NCBI GenBank assembly: GCA_964650285.1
Contig: CAZYSP010000011.1
Location: 1-37,660, forward strand
Length of the DNA: 37,660 nt
Source: JACPJP01 sp964650285
GTDB taxonomy: Archaea > Nanobdellota > Nanobdellia > Woesearchaeales > GW2011-AR4
Direction: 5' to 3'
Under the pieces are notes generated by a model that saw nothing but the letters and a program-made list of their open reading frames with translations, was not told the DNA's origin and did no database searches. Made by a program: the position numbers and the translations under genes. Below, piece after piece: positions 17,152-25,400 of this stretch (the first letter of the stretch is position 1; every line of letters starts with the position of its first letter).

Positions 17152-17817
17152 ATGGGAAAAACTAATAAAATTGGGAGGGAAAATGAGAACTGGTTAGCTA
17201 AATATGTATATAGAAAAATCGCTAGCCCCTTAGTTATACAATTATCTAAAATAAATGTAACATCAGTCCAAATATCTATTGTCAGCATAATAACTTCAAT
17301 TATAGCTGGTATATTTTTTTCATTAGGAAACTGGGAAAGTTTAGTAATTGGTTACATTTTCTTGCAACTGACCATAATATTAGACCACGTTGACGGTGCT
17401 ATAGCTAGATATACCAATAATCAAACAATAGTTGGCAGCTGGTTTGACAAATTTGGCAATAAACTCCATAAGTTTTTCTTTGTATTTGGAGTTACCTTGG
17501 GGGTATACAAAATAACTAATGAACCTTTCTACCTGATATTAGGCAATATTGCTGGTTTCTTATGGATTTTTTCATTGTACATATCTGAAACAAAAAAAAT
17601 TTTATTTGAATTAAAAAAAGATATTACTCTGTTCAAAGAATCAAGATTTAAAACAGTGTTTCCATTTACATTGCTAGTAGTAAACATATTTGGATTTCTT
17701 GTCTTAATCAATCAGGCAATATTATCGTTATGGTTTATAATAATATTAAGCCTAAACGCATTCCAGCAAATTTATACTGTAAGAAAGCATCATTATAAGG
17801 AAAAATGGAGAAAATAA
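17152..17817 (+). CDS. CDP-alcohol phosphatidyltransferase family membrane protein
   Basis: The 221-residue protein has about five to six hydrophobic helices and the family motif as DHVDGAIAR, eight residues, then GSWFDKFGN. The first three Asp are kept, but the fourth, proposed general base in structurally studied members, is Asn. Family members transfer a phosphoalcohol or phosphatidyl group from a CDP-activated donor to an alcohol, for example in archaeal phosphoinositol or phosphoglycerol lipid synthesis. It follows the APS-kinase-like gene by 100 nt, with its own promoter-like sequence. It ends exactly where the convergent UDP-glucuronate decarboxylase gene ends. It may modify a lipid head group or a glycan anchor; the substrate is unknown. 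Confidence 0.8.
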   Translation: MGKTNKIGRENENWLAKYVYRKIASPLVIQLSKINVTSVQISIVSIITSIIAGIFFSLGNWESLVIGYIFLQLTIILDHVDGAIARYTNNQTIVGSWFDKFGNKLHKFFFVFGVTLGVYKITNEPFYLILGNIAGFLWIFSLYISETKKILFELKKDITLFKESRFKTVFPFTLLVVNIFGFLVLINQAILSLWFIIILSLNAFQQIYTVRKHHYKEKWRK

Positions 17818-18741
17818 CTATTTAAAGTAGTCTATAGTTTTCTTAAGACCTTGTTCAAGACTTACCTTAGGCTCCCATCCAAGCTCTTTTTTTGCTTTCG
17901 TTATATCTGGGCACCTTACATGAGGATCATCTATAGGTAGATCCTTATGGACAATTTTGCTATTACTCTGTGTTAAATCTTTTACAATCTCTGCAAACTC
18001 CAGCATAGTATACTCATCAGGATTTCCCAGATTTACAGGTTCATTAATATCTGATAGCATCAATTTGTAGATTCCTTCTATTAAATCACTGACATAGCAA
18101 AAACTTCTTGTCTGTTTGCCATCACCATACACTGTAAGGGATTTATTGCTTAATGCCTGGTTTATGAAATTTGGGACAACTCTCCCATCATCTTTCCTCA
18201 TCCTGGGACCGTATGTATTAAAAATCCTGGCTATCCTTATATCGACATTATGAATTCTGTGATAAGCCATCACAAGTGCTTCTGCAAACCTCTTTGCCTC
18301 GTCATAGCATCCCCTTGGACCCACTGGATTAACATTTCCCCAATAAGTCTCGGGCTGTGGATTAACTAAAGGGTCTCCATAAACTTCTGATGTAGAAGCA
18401 AGTACATATTTTGCCTTTTTTGCCAAAGCTAGTCCCAAAGTATTGTGAGTACCAAGGCTGCCGGCTTTTAAAGTTTGTATCGGAATCTTCTGATAATCTA
18501 TCGGACTTGCAGGGCTTGCAAAATGTAGCACATAATCAACATGTTCATCTATCTTTATATGCTTGCTTATATCATGCTTAATTAAAGTAAAACTGCTGTT
18601 TCCTTTCAGGTGCTCGATATTTTTTTTATTTCCTGTTACAAAATTATCCACACATATTACCTTAAATCCCTTATCTATCAAAAAATCACATAAATGACTC
18701 CCGATAAAACCAGCACCTCCAGTTATTAGTACTATTTTCAT
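17818..18741 (-). CDS. uxs: UDP-glucuronate decarboxylase (UDP-xylose synthase)
   Basis: The 307-residue extended SDR has ITGGAGFIGSHLCDFL for NAD binding, ASTSEVYGDP with the conserved Glu (about E119), and GPRGCYDEAKRFAE containing the YxxxK pair (Y146, K150). HFASPASP and RIFNTYGPRMRKDDGRVVPN are diagnostic of UDP-xylose synthases. The reaction is UDP-glucuronate to UDP-xylose plus CO2. Two genes upstream in the same operon lies UDP-glucose 6-dehydrogenase, which makes its substrate, so the pathway assignment is well supported. It is the last gene of the operon. Confidence 0.92.
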   Translation of the reverse strand: MKIVLITGGAGFIGSHLCDFLIDKGFKVICVDNFVTGNKKNIEHLKGNSSFTLIKHDISKHIKIDEHVDYVLHFASPASPIDYQKIPIQTLKAGSLGTHNTLGLALAKKAKYVLASTSEVYGDPLVNPQPETYWGNVNPVGPRGCYDEAKRFAEALVMAYHRIHNVDIRIARIFNTYGPRMRKDDGRVVPNFINQALSNKSLTVYGDGKQTRSFCYVSDLIEGIYKLMLSDINEPVNLGNPDEYTMLEFAEIVKDLTQSNSKIVHKDLPIDDPHVRCPDITKAKKELGWEPKVSLEQGLKKTIDYFK

Positions 18742-18743
18742 TT

Positions 18744-19475
18744 TTATCCCGTATAATATTTATTTACCTTTTCCAGCTGCTCAAAGTTCCCTATATCATA
18801 CCATGCCTTATCAGCAACATAGGAACAAACAATCTCTCTTTTATGAAGCCATTCGATAAAACTTCCGGTTTTATCTGGATTGTTGCCCTGGTCAATATAC
18901 TTTTTTACTAAGGATAATGTTTTTTTTGGGAACAGATAGACTCCGGTTGAAATCAGAGTAGATTTTGGATTACTGGGCTTCTCCTCAAAATTTACAATAG
19001 CATCATTCTTAATTTCAACAACGCCATAATGCTTTGCTAATTCGAAGTCCTTTACATCATGTAGCACAACTATATTGGACTTTTTTTTTTTGAATAAGTC
19101 AATAACATCCAGCAGCGAGAAGTCAAAAAGATTATCTCCGGTAATTACCACAAGATCATTATCTATTTTTTTTGCAGCTATTGCATAATGCATGTCCCCT
19201 ATGGCACCTAATCTGTCATCATTGCTTTTAGTTCCGTCATTAATTATTTCTATTGGTTTTTTTGCATCAAAATTGTGAAGCCATTCTATAAAATTTTGTT
19301 CGAACTTATCATTAGTTATAATATAGATTTTATCAATGACATCTAACCCTTCTAATTTATTCATTATGTGTTCTATTAGGGGCTTTCCGGCCACTTTCAG
19401 CAGAGGTTTCGGTGTATTCTCTGTCAATGGGTGTAGCCTAGTTGCATAACCTGCTGCTAGTATAATAGCATCCAT
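18744..19475 (-). CDS. Sugar-1-phosphate nucleotidyltransferase (RmlA/GalU-like)
   Basis: The 243-residue protein begins with ILAAGYATRLHPLTENTPKP, the nucleotide-binding G-x-G-T-R-L...PKP signature with A-T in place of G-T. It retains VITGDNLFDFSL for the metal-binding Asp and FEEKPSNPKSTLISTGVYLF downstream. Position between UDP-glucose dehydrogenase and UDP-xylose synthase suggests it supplies UDP-glucose (UTP plus glucose-1-phosphate), but the sequence resembles thymidylyltransferase-type enzymes at least as much, so nucleotide preference is open. Gaps to neighbours are 9 nt upstream and 2 nt downstream. Confidence 0.85.
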   Translation of the reverse strand: MDAIILAAGYATRLHPLTENTPKPLLKVAGKPLIEHIMNKLEGLDVIDKIYIITNDKFEQNFIEWLHNFDAKKPIEIINDGTKSNDDRLGAIGDMHYAIAAKKIDNDLVVITGDNLFDFSLLDVIDLFKKKKSNIVVLHDVKDFELAKHYGVVEIKNDAIVNFEEKPSNPKSTLISTGVYLFPKKTLSLVKKYIDQGNNPDKTGSFIEWLHKREIVCSYVADKAWYDIGNFEQLEKVNKYYTG

Positions 19476-19484
19476 CTATATCGC

Positions 19485-20810
19485 CTACGGAGTTGGTGCT
19501 GGACGTATTCCAAGCACATCTTTTCTTCCAATACTGATATAAGAAAAGCCATGCTTTCTCATATCTTCGGGATTATATATATTCCTTCCATCTATAATTA
19601 AAGGGATTTTTAATAAAGATTTTATTTTTTCCAGATCAAGTTCTTTGAATTCATTCCATTCTGTCAGTATAAGCAGACAATCTGCACCTTCACAAACCTT
19701 ATAAGGATCCTTGTAGTATTCAACATCATTAAGCACTTCTTTCGCTTTTTCCATTGCTTCTGGATCATAAGCCTTTATTTTTCCACCTTCTTTTTGTAAC
19801 TCTTCTATTATATATATGCTTGGAGCAAACCTCATATCATCTGTATTTGGTTTAAATGATAAACCGAGAACTCCAATTTTCTTTCCACTAACATCTTTCA
19901 GTGTACTTTTCACTTTTTTAACAAAATTTTTTTTCTGTTCTTCATTAATCTCATTTGTTGCCTTAAGCAGCTTGTAATCATAGCCGTATTTTTCCGCTAT
20001 CTTGATGAATGCTTGTGAGTCCTTAGGAAAGCAAAAACCTCCGTAACCTATACCAGCATTTAGAAAGTCTCTTGCTATTCTCTTATCATAACCCATCCCT
20101 TCTGCTACTTTTTCCACATCAGCCTCTGACAGCTCGCAAATTTTCGCTACAGAATTGATAAAAGAAATTTTAGTTGCTAAAAATGCATTTGACGCATGTT
20201 TAATCAGCTCTGCACTCCTTATATCAGTGATAATTAATGGAGCTTTGATAGGCTCATAAAGCTTTTTCATTATCTCTTTTGCTTTCTCACTTCCTACACC
20301 CACAACAATCCTATCTGGATGTAGTGTATCTTCCACAGCAGTGCCCTCTCTTAAAAACTCAGGATTACTCACAACATCGAACTCGACATTTCTCCCAGCA
20401 TTGTCTTCTATTATCTTTTTAACTTTATCTCCTGTTTCAACTGGTACTGTACTCTTATGTACAATTACCTTATAAGATTTCATGTTTTTTGCTATTTCCA
20501 CAGCAACATTTTCCACATACTTTAGTTCTGTTTCCCAGTTTTCCTTTGGTGGAGTTCCTACACAAATAAAAATAACTTCCCCATGCTCTATTGCCTCTTT
20601 ATTATTATGAGTAAAACGCAATCTTTTTTCCTTTATATTTCTTTCAACTAACTCCTTAAGCCCTGGCTCAAATATGGGCATTATGCCCTTGTTCAGCCCC
20701 TCTATCTTGCCCTTATCAATATCTGCACCTATTACCTCATTCCCAAGGTCCGCAAATACTGTGGTTGTAGCTAATCCTACATATCCTGTACCAATTACTG
20801 AAACCTTCAT
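19485..20810 (-). CDS. ugd: UDP-glucose 6-dehydrogenase
   Basis: The 441-residue protein has the N-terminal NAD fold GTGYVGLATTTVFADLG, the FICVGTPP segment, the catalytic Cys in GYGGFCFPKD (C260), and the C-terminal LSFKPNTDDMRFAPS domain motif. This is full length for the family. The reaction is oxidation of UDP-glucose to UDP-glucuronate with two NAD. The short tail IRPAPTP is Pro-rich. It heads the operon with the nucleotidyltransferase and UDP-xylose synthase. A TATA box at 20836-20845 lies within the presumed terminator region of the co-directional 5S rRNA gene. A mannose- or N-acetyl-sugar dehydrogenase role is unlikely given the decarboxylase partner. Confidence 0.93.
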   Translation of the reverse strand: MKVSVIGTGYVGLATTTVFADLGNEVIGADIDKGKIEGLNKGIMPIFEPGLKELVERNIKEKRLRFTHNNKEAIEHGEVIFICVGTPPKENWETELKYVENVAVEIAKNMKSYKVIVHKSTVPVETGDKVKKIIEDNAGRNVEFDVVSNPEFLREGTAVEDTLHPDRIVVGVGSEKAKEIMKKLYEPIKAPLIITDIRSAELIKHASNAFLATKISFINSVAKICELSEADVEKVAEGMGYDKRIARDFLNAGIGYGGFCFPKDSQAFIKIAEKYGYDYKLLKATNEINEEQKKNFVKKVKSTLKDVSGKKIGVLGLSFKPNTDDMRFAPSIYIIEELQKEGGKIKAYDPEAMEKAKEVLNDVEYYKDPYKVCEGADCLLILTEWNEFKELDLEKIKSLLKIPLIIDGRNIYNPEDMRKHGFSYISIGRKDVLGIRPAPTP

Positions 20811-20835
20811 TCTTTATCTTGGAATAGAAATTTCG

Positions 20836-20845
20836 TTTAAAAAGG
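20836..20845 (-). promoter_or_regulatory. TATA box for the ugd operon
   Basis: Minus-strand CCTTTTTAAA is centred about 30 nt upstream of ATG 20810. It lies about 30 nt beyond the 3' end of the 5S rRNA gene, so the operon can be transcribed independently of 5S. Confidence 0.55.
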
Positions 20846-20859
20846 TTACCATTATTAAA

Positions 20860-20871
20860 ACTTAAAAAAGA
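20860..20871 (-). terminator. T-rich terminator of the 5S rRNA
   Basis: Immediately after the 5S 3' end the minus strand reads TCTTTTTTAAGTTTT (20857-20871), a T-run of the kind that terminates archaeal RNA polymerase without a hairpin. Confidence 0.5.
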
Positions 20872-20984
20872 GGTGGACAGCTTTCCTAGTTTCCCATACG
20901 AAGTACAGTACAGCTAGAAACGGAGGCTTGCTTAACTTCCGAGTTCGGAATGGGATCGGGTGAACCAAGCCCCTATGGCCGTCC
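20872..20984 (-). rRNA. rrf: 5S ribosomal RNA
   Basis: Read on the minus strand, the gene begins GGACGGCCATAGGGGC and contains the conserved CACCCGATCCCATTCCGAAC loop-A/B region and GGAAGTTAAGC, all diagnostic of 5S rRNA. The 5' GGACGG pairs with the 3' CTGTCC to close helix I, giving about 113 nt; the exact ends may vary by 2-3 nt. It is not accompanied by 16S or 23S in the window and has its own TATA box about 25 nt upstream, so it is an unlinked 5S gene, as seen in several archaeal lineages. Confidence 0.95.
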
Positions 20985-21005
20985 AACAATAAGTAATGGT
21001 TATGG

Positions 21006-21015
21006 TTTTAAAAAA
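21006..21015 (-). promoter_or_regulatory. TATA box for 5S rRNA
   Basis: Minus-strand TTTTTTAAAA is centred about 26 nt upstream of the 5S 5' end. It directly abuts the stop codon of the upstream NFACT-family gene (21017-21019). Confidence 0.65.
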
Positions 21016-21016
21016 C

Positions 21017-22147
21017 TTACGAATTCTCACCAGCATAAATAACAAATTTCTTCTCCTTCACATCAACATCCTTAACAACCTTATGCCCCTTCAATTTCTT
21101 TTTGATGTCTTCCCATGAATATTTCTTGCTTGCTTTGTTTATTTCGTCTAGAATTTCCTTGATTTGTTGATAATTATTATAAATCATCTCTGCTTTTTTT
21201 CTGTTTTCTGTTTCCTTGTTCTTCATATTCTTTATTGTAGCTTTTTGTTCTTCTATTATTCTTTTTAGCTCATTTATCTTTTTTTCATAAGTAGATTCTC
21301 CTTTTTTTACAATCTTGAGTTCCTTTGTAAAATACTCGTCTAACGCTTCATTAAAATCAGAGAACTTTTTCTTTTCATATTCTTTATAGAATTCCAAATC
21401 AATAGGCACAACATCCACTGCTTCCTTATTTTTGTAGATTATAGTTGAGTTTTTCTTGTTTTTAATTATTTTTTTTATAGAATTGATTATTTTTTTAATT
21501 TCGTCATCATTGATTTTTTTTGGTATTGTATCTTTATTAATATCACTCAACAAACAAATCTCCTCAGAATAAACTCCGCCTAAACCCAATTCAACAGCAA
21601 GTGAAGTGACAATCTTATCTTTTTTTGAATTTTTCAATAAATCAATAAGATTATTTTTATTTAAATCAAAAACATTGTATTCCATATGAGGATATTTGTA
21701 CTTCTCTTTTGGAACTATAGCTCTATCTTTGAATTTGTGTTTGATTGAACAGTCTACTATAATATCATCATTATTGCATAAAATCACATTGCCCTTGCCA
21801 AAAAATTCCAGATAAAGTTTCTTTGTTTCATCTTTTGCCTTGAAAACAAATTTTAATATTCTTTCAGATTCTGGCTGCTTAACAGAATCCAAAAATTTTC
21901 CTTCAAGATTTTTCCTCAAACCCATGCAGAAACCAGAAGGCTTTTCATCAACATCTTTTTCGCTAGAAAGAAAAATAGCTTTTCCTACAATAACTCTTAA
22001 TAATTTTTTTCCGACATTGCTTTGGTAAAGCTGAATATAAATCTCTTCTTTGCCATTATTGTATATTCTATCTGCTTTAGAGCCCTCCAAGTTTTTCAAT
22101 TCTTTCAGAACAAAATGTATATCTAAAGACGCTAATTGTGTTTTCAT
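21017..22147 (-). CDS. NFACT (Rqc2/RqcH/FbpA) family protein, short form without NFACT-R domain
   Basis: Starting at ATG 22147 (MKTQLASLDIHFVLKEL) the protein has 376 residues; a 15-codon upstream extension crosses its TATA box and is unlike the family. The NFACT-N domain is recognisable from GFCMGLRKNLEGKFL and KFVFKAKDETKKLYLEFFGKGNVIL (two adjoining strands, KFVFKAKD and YLEFFGKGNVIL), and conserved D9 is present. Where RqcH/Rqc2 has Asp-Arg required for C-terminal tailing, this protein has E95-R96. A Lys/Glu-rich coiled coil fills about residues 270-360. The protein then stops at KVVKDVDVKEKKFVIYAG, where full-length archaeal homologs (usually over 600 residues) continue into a second coil and NFACT-R. 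Family members bind large ribosomal subunits carrying stalled peptidyl-tRNA. Confidence 0.75.
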   Translation of the reverse strand: MKTQLASLDIHFVLKELKNLEGSKADRIYNNGKEEIYIQLYQSNVGKKLLRVIVGKAIFLSSEKDVDEKPSGFCMGLRKNLEGKFLDSVKQPESERILKFVFKAKDETKKLYLEFFGKGNVILCNNDDIIVDCSIKHKFKDRAIVPKEKYKYPHMEYNVFDLNKNNLIDLLKNSKKDKIVTSLAVELGLGGVYSEEICLLSDINKDTIPKKINDDEIKKIINSIKKIIKNKKNSTIIYKNKEAVDVVPIDLEFYKEYEKKKFSDFNEALDEYFTKELKIVKKGESTYEKKINELKRIIEEQKATIKNMKNKETENRKKAEMIYNNYQQIKEILDEINKASKKYSWEDIKKKLKGHKVVKDVDVKEKKFVIYAGENS

Positions 22148-22170
22148 ACAGAACAAAAAAGAACAAGAAT

Positions 22171-22178
22171 ATATAAAT
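22171..22178 (-). promoter_or_regulatory. TATA box for the NFACT-family gene
   Basis: Minus-strand ATTTATAT is centred 27 nt before ATG 22147. It overlaps the very end of the PEPCK gene and supports the internal ATG as start. Confidence 0.6.
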
Positions 22179-24041
22179 CTATTCAAGCTCAAAAGGGCTT
22201 ATTACATCTTTTCCAAACTTTTCTTGGGCTTTTTTTAAGCGCTCCCTTTGTTGCTCAAGATGCTTGTGGAACATTTCTGGAATGTTTTCTTCTTCTTTGT
22301 ATATTGATTCTATCCTATCCAGTCTCTCTAAGAGTTTAAGAATCCTTATAGAAAATTGCTTTTCGTATTCCTCTTTTGAGTAGTCTTTACCGAAAACTTT
22401 GCTGAACAATTTCTTCAAATCTTCGTATCTAGGTATAAATCCCCTAGGGGTTTCAATTGCCTCATATTCATCATGGACCCTCCCTTCCATCCATAGAAGC
22501 CAGACTTTTTTATCTGTTTTTTCATTAAGGAAGTTTCCGTCCTCCTTTAGGAAATAGTTTGTTGCAAATATTTTTGGTTCATTGTCTATATCTTCTCCGA
22601 ATTTCAGGTGATTTTTAATATATGTCCCTAAAGGGACTGTTAGAAATTCTATGTTGGACATCGGATTATGTTTTCTCACACCTGCTTTGTCTGAGGTTCC
22701 TGTTACTGTTTCTGATTCTATTGCTGCTCCGATAAATACTCCATGCGGCCAGCTTAATGATTGCAGGACTGGAACAGAGGTGTCTGAATCGCGACCTCCA
22801 TAGATGAATCCACTTACAGGAACACCTTCTGGATTATCTGCGTCTTTATCTGCATTATCCAATTCATTTATCATTATAGTGTATCTTGCATTTTTGTGCG
22901 CAGGAGGTATTTCTTTTCCATTCTCATCTTTTTTTCCTTGCTCCCATTCTCCTGAAAAGTTGAATCCATCTTTTGGGGTTTCTTTTCCCATTCCAAGCCA
23001 GTAAGGTACATTATCTTTAACTAGAACATTTGAGAATATCACTTCTCTTGGTGTTGTGAGGGCTTTGTAGATTAAAGGATCGTCTTTCTGGTTGATATCT
23101 GCAATTATTCCAAATATTCCCTGCTCTACATTGACTGCTCTTGCTGTTCCATCTTCTCCAGGCCTTATATAGGCTATGTCATCACCAATAATGGTCTGGT
23201 CCGGAACCATTGCAGTAGATGTTTTGCCGCATGCTGTTGGGAATGCTCCTGTAAAATAAGTTACACGATTTTTTCCTTCTGGATGAACTCCCATGATGAA
23301 CATGTGCTCGCAGAGCCAGTCTTCTCTGCTTGCTTTGCTTATTGCAAGCCTTAATGCCAGTTTTTTCAGGCCTACGCTGTTTCCTGCATATTGGTTGTTT
23401 ATTGTGAAAACACGCTCTTCTTCCAAGTCCATATAAACTCTTCTTTTGTCCACATTTATCGGGTTTTTTCTGTCATCTAAAGTGCCTGCTGAATGGATAA
23501 AATGAAAGAATTTGTTCGAGCCGTTTAGCTGTTTGAATTCATTATATCCTTGCCTGTAGAGTATCGCTTCACTATGAGCTACATATGCTGAATCTGTCAG
23601 TTGTAAAGCAGGTATCGAGAATTTTGAGTTGGTTGGACCCAGACAAAAGAAGCATATGAGCATCTCCTTCCCTTCCATTATCCCGTCAAGTAATTCCATG
23701 ATTTCCTTTAGTCCTTCGTCCCTATCTATTGTTTTGATGGATCTGCTTAGTGTTTTTCCCTTGGGAAGCATTACTCTTGTGTTAATTAGGTCTCTTCCTT
23801 GGTCATAGTACCCATCAAAATGGATTGTATGTCCTTCTATCTCAAGCTGAACTTCCTCCTTGTTTTCTAAAGCCAGTCTTTTGGCATAAGCAATATCTTC
23901 TTCAGAACCAGTAAGCACAGTTACTTTCTTTGGCTTGCATAATTTAACATACTTTTCTACAATTTCTTCTACATATTTATTGTTAATCTCTTTCAATTTT
24001 TTCAGATTTTCTTCATCAATTAAATTGCTGCTTATATTCAT
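22179..24041 (-). CDS. pckG: Phosphoenolpyruvate carboxykinase (GTP)
   Basis: The 620-residue protein matches GTP-dependent PEPCK throughout: FFCLGPTNSKFSIPALQLTDS, the kinase P-loop with the hyper-reactive Cys in AFPTACGKTSTAM (C271), IGDDIAYIRPGEDGTARAVN, FSGEWEQGKKDENGKEIPPAHKNARY (as FSGEW and PPAHKNARY), and GVFIGAAIESETV. The reaction interconverts oxaloacetate plus GTP with PEP plus CO2 plus GDP. In a heterotroph it links C4 acids to gluconeogenesis, which would feed the sugar-nucleotide genes nearby. A TATA element is about 40 nt upstream, implying a leader of around 13 nt. It is followed by the NFACT gene after 31 nt. Confidence 0.96.
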   Translation of the reverse strand: MNISSNLIDEENLKKLKEINNKYVEEIVEKYVKLCKPKKVTVLTGSEEDIAYAKRLALENKEEVQLEIEGHTIHFDGYYDQGRDLINTRVMLPKGKTLSRSIKTIDRDEGLKEIMELLDGIMEGKEMLICFFCLGPTNSKFSIPALQLTDSAYVAHSEAILYRQGYNEFKQLNGSNKFFHFIHSAGTLDDRKNPINVDKRRVYMDLEEERVFTINNQYAGNSVGLKKLALRLAISKASREDWLCEHMFIMGVHPEGKNRVTYFTGAFPTACGKTSTAMVPDQTIIGDDIAYIRPGEDGTARAVNVEQGIFGIIADINQKDDPLIYKALTTPREVIFSNVLVKDNVPYWLGMGKETPKDGFNFSGEWEQGKKDENGKEIPPAHKNARYTIMINELDNADKDADNPEGVPVSGFIYGGRDSDTSVPVLQSLSWPHGVFIGAAIESETVTGTSDKAGVRKHNPMSNIEFLTVPLGTYIKNHLKFGEDIDNEPKIFATNYFLKEDGNFLNEKTDKKVWLLWMEGRVHDEYEAIETPRGFIPRYEDLKKLFSKVFGKDYSKEEYEKQFSIRILKLLERLDRIESIYKEEENIPEMFHKHLEQQRERLKKAQEKFGKDVISPFELE

Positions 24042-24074
24042 TATCCAACCCCATCTTCATTTTATTTTTTGACT

Positions 24075-24086
24075 TTATTTAAAAAT
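24075..24086 (-). promoter_or_regulatory. TATA box for pckG
   Basis: Minus-strand ATTTTTAAATAA is centred about 40 nt upstream of ATG 24041, so this transcript probably has a short leader, in contrast to the mostly leaderless neighbours. Confidence 0.5.
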
Positions 24087-24107
24087 ATTATGTTACTACG
24101 ATAACAA

Positions 24108-25400
24108 TCATCTCTCTTTGCAGGCATTATATATATTATCAAAAAGCTCTGGTATTTTTTCAGTTGGTGTCGCAGAAAAAGCAACCCTAATCAAATCACC
24201 CATTGATATTACTCCAGCTGAATATTTATCAAGAAGTATTTTTCTTATTTTCTCACTATCATTATTTTTTAATCTGATACACATAAAATAACCAGAATTA
24301 AAAGGAAGAGCCTCAAAAACATCTTCATATTCCTTATGTTCTTCTAATACTTCTTTAACTTTTGTATACCTCCTCTTAAGAATATCATATTTTTCTTTTT
24401 TCTCATCCCAATAAGTTTGAGCTTTAAATGCTTTCAAAACAAGTGACTGTGAGATATGGGGTGCATTGGATATACTGCCCCTTACAGCTCCTGATGTCTT
24501 ATTTTCTAATGCAGTATAAAGACCCTTCTGAGCTTCCTTACTTCCCTTAATACCATAGGTAATGAAGCCTGTTCTAAAGCCCCATACATAATCTTCTTTT
24601 GTTGCACCATCCAATTTTACTGCAAGAACATTTTCATGAATATCTGTTAAAAGGCAAAAAATTGATTCCTTAAAAATACCATCTTCAAATACAAGACCAA
24701 AGTATGCGTCGTCTATTAAAACAATAACATTGTTTCCAGACTCAGCAGATTTTTTTATAGCATCCACAATTTGTTTTATTTCATTTTCTTTAGGTGTGTA
24801 TCCTGCAGGATTGTTTGGGAAATTAAGCAGCACAATTTTCTTTTTGCCTTCTTCAGAAAGTGCCTTTTCAAAACCTTTTATATTAAAACTGCTGTTGTCG
24901 AAAAGGGGAAAAGTTTTCAGTTCAGCTCCGTAACCATTTATAAAAATAAGCTTGTAATTCCCCCAAAATGGTTCAGGAACAATTATTTTATCTCCAGATT
25001 CAGCAAAAAGATAACCAGACATGCTTAATCCATGTGTTAAAGCATTAGTAACTATTGGCAGACTTATCTCTTTGCCCTTAAGCAAAGAATTTTTTTTATA
25101 TATAAGTTTCTTCCATGCCTCTCTTAGTTCTGGTTTTCCAAAGCTTGGTGCATAAGGAAATATATCTTTTGTATCCAGATTAACATTTGACGCAATAGAC
25201 TTAAGCCTCATTGGACTTCCATCTTCTTCTAAAGCAATGCCTATTGAAGCATTTATTTTAGAATCTTTTGCTTCTATACCTTGGGCAACAATACCTTTTT
25301 TTGGGAAAAATATATTCTTCCCCTTATCTGAAAGCATTTCCATGACAGCAGGATTTGCTTTCATTATTTCTTTGTTCAATTCTTCAGCCTGTGTGTTCAT
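24108..25400 (-). CDS. Class I/II pyridoxal-phosphate aminotransferase
   Basis: The 430-residue protein has fold-type I aminotransferase motifs: NFPNNPAGYTP in the cofactor/substrate site, LIDDAYFGL with the PLP-ring Asp, and LAVKLDGATKEDYVWGFRTGFITYG (as LDGATKEDYVWGFRTG) with the Schiff-base Lys followed by the conserved GFRTG Arg. FPYAPSFGKPELREAW is the N-terminal substrate-recognition segment. Family members transfer amino groups between amino acids and 2-oxo acids; aspartate/aromatic-type specificity is likely but unproven. The gene follows the AK6-like gene with an ATGA overlap and shares its promoter. Confidence 0.88.
   Translation of the reverse strand: MNTQAEELNKEIMKANPAVMEMLSDKGKNIFFPKKGIVAQGIEAKDSKINASIGIALEEDGSPMRLKSIASNVNLDTKDIFPYAPSFGKPELREAWKKLIYKKNSLLKGKEISLPIVTNALTHGLSMSGYLFAESGDKIIVPEPFWGNYKLIFINGYGAELKTFPLFDNSSFNIKGFEKALSEEGKKKIVLLNFPNNPAGYTPKENEIKQIVDAIKKSAESGNNVIVLIDDAYFGLVFEDGIFKESIFCLLTDIHENVLAVKLDGATKEDYVWGFRTGFITYGIKGSKEAQKGLYTALENKTSGAVRGSISNAPHISQSLVLKAFKAQTYWDEKKEKYDILKRRYTKVKEVLEEHKEYEDVFEALPFNSGYFMCIRLKNNDSEKIRKILLDKYSAGVISMGDLIRVAFSATPTEKIPELFDNIYNACKER

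Noticed and set aside
22179..24041. Open frames on the plus strand opposite PEPCK and other long genes
   Set aside because: They are antisense shadows of well-identified genes, with no promoter, family match or sensible composition.
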